A stretch of 64,000 nt of DNA from an uncultured Lactobacillus sp. (GTDB lineage: Bacteria > Bacillota > Bacilli > Lactobacillales > Lactobacillaceae). The notes below the pieces were generated by a model that saw nothing but the letters and a program-made list of their open reading frames with translations, was not told the origin of the DNA and searched no databases. The position numbers and the translations under genes are program-made. Positions 60,487 to 64,000 of the stretch are shown here, one piece after another (position 1 is the first letter of the stretch; every line of letters begins with the position of its first letter). The stretch covers positions 1 to 64,000 of the forward strand of contig CAMKZU010000002.1 of NCBI GenBank assembly GCA_946477855.1, read 5' to 3'.

Positions 60487-61836
60487 CTATTCCTCTATCC
60501 CTTTATTTTTAACTATTCGCTGATCAACTTTTCTAACTAAAAGACTACCTAAGTAGTAGACCAGCCCTGAACTAATAAGAACATTTAAAGACTGCACCCC
60601 CCATGTAACGAATTGACCGACTAAAATTCCTATTATCCAAGCGATAACCGTCATTACAGGTAACTTAGCAGAAGTTTGGGGCAACTCTCCTTTAGCCCTA
60701 CTTTCGTCTAAATTTTTGCGGTCGGTTTTTAAAAGCCAGTAGTCAACAAACATAATGGCTGCTATTGGTGGGAAAACAACGCCTAGTACAGTCAAAAATC
60801 CTTGAAATTTATCAATTAAGCCAATAACTGAAAGAATTGTTCCTAATATACCGGTAATGACAGTCATAACAGATCTGTTCAAACTCACTTTAAAAACTTG
60901 CCTAAAAAAGTTAACGACATTTAAGCTGGCAGAATAAAGATTCATGTCATTAACTTTAACTGATGACAACACGATTAAAGCAATTCCCAAAGCTCCTGTT
61001 AATTGATAAATAATAGGCATAATTTCTTTTGAGCCAATCGCGTGAGCCATTAACACGCCAATAACATTGACGCCTAATTCACCCACAATCGTACCGATTA
61101 CACAAACCCAAAAAACATCGCGACCGTTTTTAGTACGTCTGGTTATGTCAGGCATGATGATGGCGCCAACGATAAAATTACCTGTAACCATTGTGATCCC
61201 AGCACCCATGCCCATTGCGGCACCGGGAGCAGCCATCGTTACTAAATGACTGAGGCTGTTGCCTTTAAGCATATTGTAAGTGGCAAAGCCCATTACAATA
61301 ATAAAAGCTGGAATTGAAATGTTGGTGGTCCAACTTAGCCCCTTAAAGCCGAAAATAACAGAAAAGGTAACTAGCAACCCGGTAATAGTAGCAACCAGTT
61401 GATAATTAATATTACTGTGAGTAATTGTGTTCATTATCTGTACCACGCCTTGAGCAAATACAGAGTTCTGAATGCCAAACCAGCCAATTAAACTAATTGC
61501 AAAGGTTAAACCAACGATAGCTGAGCCAACTGTGCCAAATCCAGCCCATTTTGACAAAAGACTGGTAGGTAGGCCCTCTCTTTGACCGGCTAAGCCTAAA
61601 CCAAATGAAATGAACTGTAAGATGACACTACCCAAAATAGTGGATAGTACAGCGTCATGAAAAGTCATTCCGTAACCCAGCTCTGCGCCAAGCATAAATT
61701 GACTTAAGGCGACAAATCCTCCGATTTGTACCATTAACACTTTCCACATCGGATCACGTTTGTCTTTAGGGAAACGTTGTGTAGAGTAGTCATCGTATGT
61801 ATCTTCAACTGTGGAATTATGATTTTTTTCCGCCAT
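60487..61836 (-). CDS. NCS1-family nucleobase/hydantoin permease (CodB-like)
   Basis: 449 residues with 12 membrane helices. Family features are FMLGAELGYGMTFHDAV in helix 1, FGIQNSVFAQG, GNFIVGAIIMPDITRR and PPIAAIMFVDYWLLK near helix 10. NCS1 carriers import cytosine, allantoin, hydantoins or related heterocycles with H+ or Na+. As the first gene of the operon it would supply the ring substrate opened by the hydantoinase/DUF917 pair. Confidence 0.9.
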   Translation of the reverse strand: MAEKNHNSTVEDTYDDYSTQRFPKDKRDPMWKVLMVQIGGFVALSQFMLGAELGYGMTFHDAVLSTILGSVILQFISFGLGLAGQREGLPTSLLSKWAGFGTVGSAIVGLTFAISLIGWFGIQNSVFAQGVVQIMNTITHSNINYQLVATITGLLVTFSVIFGFKGLSWTTNISIPAFIIVMGFATYNMLKGNSLSHLVTMAAPGAAMGMGAGITMVTGNFIVGAIIMPDITRRTKNGRDVFWVCVIGTIVGELGVNVIGVLMAHAIGSKEIMPIIYQLTGALGIALIVLSSVKVNDMNLYSASLNVVNFFRQVFKVSLNRSVMTVITGILGTILSVIGLIDKFQGFLTVLGVVFPPIAAIMFVDYWLLKTDRKNLDESRAKGELPQTSAKLPVMTVIAWIIGILVGQFVTWGVQSLNVLISSGLVYYLGSLLVRKVDQRIVKNKGIEE

Positions 61837-62195
61837 AGACTTCCTCTTTCTAAAATAACAATAAGTTTATGATGAACAATATAGTCACCGTATTATTAGA
61901 ATAATTATTATTTGCTAATTAATATCTAATGTTTTTGAGTATAGATTAGTAGTTAATTAAAGTCAATGCTATTTTTTGCTTAGTTTTCAAATGTTTTTAG
62001 TGCTAATTTGTAGTAAAAAATAATAATTGCACAAATAATCATTTTTAAAATTCTATTAATAAAATTTAAGTTTGTAATTGAGTGATTCTAAACCAATATT
62101 ATTTTATTTGAGCTATTAATTTAGCCAAATAAGATATTACAAAATCTAGTCCAAACTTTATTTTGACTGTAAGTTGAGACATTCTTCATGTTGCA

Positions 62196-62226
62196 AAAAC
62201 AACTGCATAATATATGCAGTTGTTTT
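62196..62226. terminator. Orphan terminator-like hairpin
   Basis: Thirteen-base perfect stem AAAACAACTGCAT / ATGCAGTTGTTTT with a T run on the + strand. It lies just before the MFS promoter, with no gene upstream on the + strand. Confidence 0.75.
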
Positions 62227-62230
62227 TTAC

Positions 62231-62258
62231 TTGGCAGCTGAGAAAAAAAGAGTATAAT
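62231..62258 (+). promoter_or_regulatory. Promoter of the DHA2 transporter gene
   Basis: TTGGCA (62231-62236), a 16-bp spacer, TATAAT (62253-62258). Confidence 0.65.
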
Positions 62259-62303
62259 TCAAACTATTAAGGTACCTAACTAAATTGAAATGGAGATAAA
62301 TAA

Positions 62304-63740
62304 ATGACACAAAAAATTAGTTATCAAACAGATATCAAGGTACAAAAAAATCGGTGGTGGATACTAGTTGCAGTTGGGCTTTTTACATTTATGTCAACTT
62401 TAGACGGCACAATTGTGAATATTGCTTTACCCGTAATTAGTAGTGATCTGCACATCCTAATGAGTCAGTCAGAATGGGTTGTTTCCTTATATTTAATTGT
62501 GGTTTGCAGTTTTATCCTGTTTTTTGGGAAGCTAGGTGACATATACGGTAAGATTAAGATCTTTCGCCTAGGAGCAATTTTCTTTATTGCTGGCTCTTTA
62601 TTATCAGGTTTCAGAATTAATTTGCTATTTTTGCTGTTAGCAAGGGCTATTCAAGCATTTGGAGCTGCCATGACTATGGCAACCAACAATGGAATTATTA
62701 CTGAAATTTTTCCAAGTACTGAAAGAGGCAAGGCTTTGGGAACTATTGGCTCCTTTGTAGCCCTGGGTTCAATTGCAGGTCCTGGTCTAGGAGGATTGAT
62801 ATTGAGTCGCCTGTCTTGGTCTTATATTTTCTGGCTAAATGTTCCGGTAGGATTGGTTGCCGCAGTTATTGGTGCAATCTTTTTACCCAAAGACATTACA
62901 TTTACCAAAACCGCGCTGGATAAAACCGGTTCTTTCAGTTTTGCTTTAGGCATGATTACACTGTTTGGCGGCATCTTTTTAGGACAGCAACTGGGTTTCG
63001 GCGCATTACCCGTAGTTATTATGCTGTTAGTAGGACTAGTTAGTTTTGTCTGGTTTGTGTATGTCGAAAATCATGCAGCTAACCCTTTATTACAATTTAA
63101 GTTGTTTAAAAATCCAGATTTTTCTGTTAGCCTGCTTTGTGCGTTGTTAATTTTTATTACGAATTTTTTCTTTAATGTGGTTACACCTTTTTACTTAGAA
63201 AGTGCCCGGCATTTGTCTCCAAGTCAAACCGGCTATATTTTAATGATTTTACCTGTAGTACAATTGTTTGCGGCTCCAGTGGCAGGTTCTCTTTCTGATA
63301 AAATCGGGCCCAAATTAATTACCTTTATCGGATTAGTTTTGCTGTTAATCAGTCAAATTGGTTACATGCTGTGCAACTTAAAATCTTCTATCTGGCTCTT
63401 TATTATAAGTATTGCAATTATGGGACTAGGTAGTGGAATATTCAGTTCACCCAATAACTCGTTGGTAATGGGGTCAGTTGAGCAGAAAGATTTAGGTGTT
63501 GCCGGCAGTATCAATTCCTTATCACGTAATTTAGGTATGGTTATCGGAATATCTAGTGCTACTACGGTATTATTTGCGGCAATGAGCATGGCAAAAGGCA
63601 GTCGGGTCACGACTTACTTGCCTAAGCAGCCGGAGATTTTCATTTATGGTATGCATGTAGTTTTTAATATTTCAATGATTATTTGCTTTATTACGGTCAT
63701 TCTAAGTGGTTGGAGACTATTTAAAAAGAATAATAAATAA
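62304..63740 (+). CDS. DHA2-family (EmrB/QacA-type) MFS drug transporter
   Basis: 478 residues with 14 predicted helices. The DHA2 motif is LDGTIVNIALPVI in helix 1; motif A is GKLGDIYGKIKIF; motif C is GSIAGPGLGGLI. These proton-driven exporters remove lipophilic drugs or toxic metabolites. It has its own promoter just downstream of an orphan terminator, and no regulator gene is adjacent. The substrate is not known. Confidence 0.92.
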   Translation: MTQKISYQTDIKVQKNRWWILVAVGLFTFMSTLDGTIVNIALPVISSDLHILMSQSEWVVSLYLIVVCSFILFFGKLGDIYGKIKIFRLGAIFFIAGSLLSGFRINLLFLLLARAIQAFGAAMTMATNNGIITEIFPSTERGKALGTIGSFVALGSIAGPGLGGLILSRLSWSYIFWLNVPVGLVAAVIGAIFLPKDITFTKTALDKTGSFSFALGMITLFGGIFLGQQLGFGALPVVIMLLVGLVSFVWFVYVENHAANPLLQFKLFKNPDFSVSLLCALLIFITNFFFNVVTPFYLESARHLSPSQTGYILMILPVVQLFAAPVAGSLSDKIGPKLITFIGLVLLLISQIGYMLCNLKSSIWLFIISIAIMGLGSGIFSSPNNSLVMGSVEQKDLGVAGSINSLSRNLGMVIGISSATTVLFAAMSMAKGSRVTTYLPKQPEIFIYGMHVVFNISMIICFITVILSGWRLFKKNNK

Positions 63741-63745
63741 AATGT

Positions 63746-63783
63746 AAAAAACGTTGAAAAGAACATTTTTTCAGCGTTTTTTT
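63746..63783 (+). terminator. Terminator of the DHA2 transporter gene
   Basis: Stem AAAAAACGTTGAAAA / TTTTCAGCGTTTTTT with one G.U pair, then T residues. Confidence 0.85.
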
Positions 63784-63874
63784 GTGCAAAAGAATAATTT
63801 TTTTATAATTATTTCTTCTTTTGGCTATTTTAGGTATATTATGATAGAAGAAAGCGCAAATGAGGAGGTTTAGG

Positions 63875-64000
63875 ATGAACCATAAAGTTGTGACGTATCC
63901 GGCTATTTTTAAGCCACTGGAAAATGATATATATGTGATTAAATTTCCTGATGTTAAAGGAGGAATAACAGAAGGACAAGGTTTACGTGAATCAATGAAG
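63875..64000 (+). CDS. HicB-like antitoxin / HicB-family protein, N-terminal part (runs off the window)
   Basis: 42 codons are visible from ATG 63875, with GAGGAGG upstream. The product begins MNHKVVTYPAIFKPLEND, then IYVIKFPDVKGGITEGQGLRESMK. This is the HicB partial RNase-H-like fold start (pattern YPAxF ... FPDxxGxxTEGxxxxE). HicB usually neutralises the HicA mRNA interferase. No hicA lies upstream within the window, so a partner would have to follow; otherwise it is one of the common solitary HicB-like proteins. Confidence 0.7.
   Translation, partial: MNHKVVTYPAIFKPLENDIYVIKFPDVKGGITEGQGLRESMK

Larger units (their letters stand above)
61837..62303. other. Long AT-rich divergent intergenic region
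   Basis: 467 nt between the divergent permease operon and the drug transporter. It is very AT-rich, with TAATAAT-like words next to the permease start. It contains an isolated terminator at 62196-62226 that belongs to no visible gene. No reading frame with a ribosome site was found. Confidence 0.6.

Overview
The window looks like a chromosomal segment of a Lactobacillus of the acidophilus/delbrueckii type. The grounds are low GC content, AAAGGAG-type ribosome binding sites, frequent TTG starts, an amidase ending in two SLAP (S-layer-protein-like) domains, an LPKTG-anchored MucBP protein, and lactobacillar gene families (gpmA, fruRKA, pepF, LCP, NlpC/P60 clusters). The species assignment is inference. 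I see no tRNA, rRNA, CRISPR array, insertion sequence or phage gene.

Layout. 1-2.6 kb: end of a MucBP adhesin, a lipoprotein, gpmA. 2.9-20.6 kb: a redox island. It holds two diverged copies of a LysR - FAD flavoprotein - MFS module (2.9-6.7 and 13.4-17.2 kb). Between them lie a TetR-lepA paralogue pair, an asparaginase, a cupin/carboxymuconolactone-decarboxylase pair in which the cupin has an in-frame amber codon, and a 601-residue FAD/FMN flavoprotein. The second module continues into two more flavoproteins. 20.7-23.3 kb: an adenine-deaminase-type enzyme and a fused ThrE-like exporter. 23.5-27.2 kb: fruR-fruK-fruA. 27.4-31.3 kb: lytS-lytR and lrgA-lrgB. 31.5-35.1 kb: a metal ABC transporter operon with an amidase gene inside it. 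35.2-36.5 kb: an FMN-dependent lactate oxidase. 36.6-40.0 kb: an amino-acid ABC transporter and an M20 deacylase. 40.1-46.6 kb: pepF, an LCP protein, an ABC-F protein and a split ThrE-like exporter. 46.57-46.75 kb: an apparent small RNA gene with its own promoter and terminator. 46.7-49.1 kb: a C39-like protein and a multicopper oxidase. 49.5-57.6 kb: envelope and polysaccharide genes, a guanylate-kinase-like protein, three NlpC/P60 paralogues and hflX. 57.8-61.8 kb: an NCS1 permease - DUF917 - hydantoinase operon. 62.3-64 kb: a DHA2 drug transporter and the start of a HicB-like antitoxin.

The most unusual signal is a shared motif. The lactate oxidase and the multicopper oxidase are unrelated folds that normally lack an FMN_bind domain. 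Both end in a short ApbE-type flavinylation motif (DAVTGAS and DALSSAT), each followed by exactly two residues. A third copy (DAASGAT) sits in the linker of the 601-residue flavoprotein, ahead of a full FMN_bind domain that carries its own DAVSGAS, and the 621-residue flavoprotein carries DVVSGAS. I infer that this organism attaches covalent FMN as a minimal electron-transfer tag to several cytosolic redox enzymes. The FMN transferase itself is not in the window. Both tagged oxidases also have cre-like sequences over their promoters, which would fit joint carbon-catabolite control.
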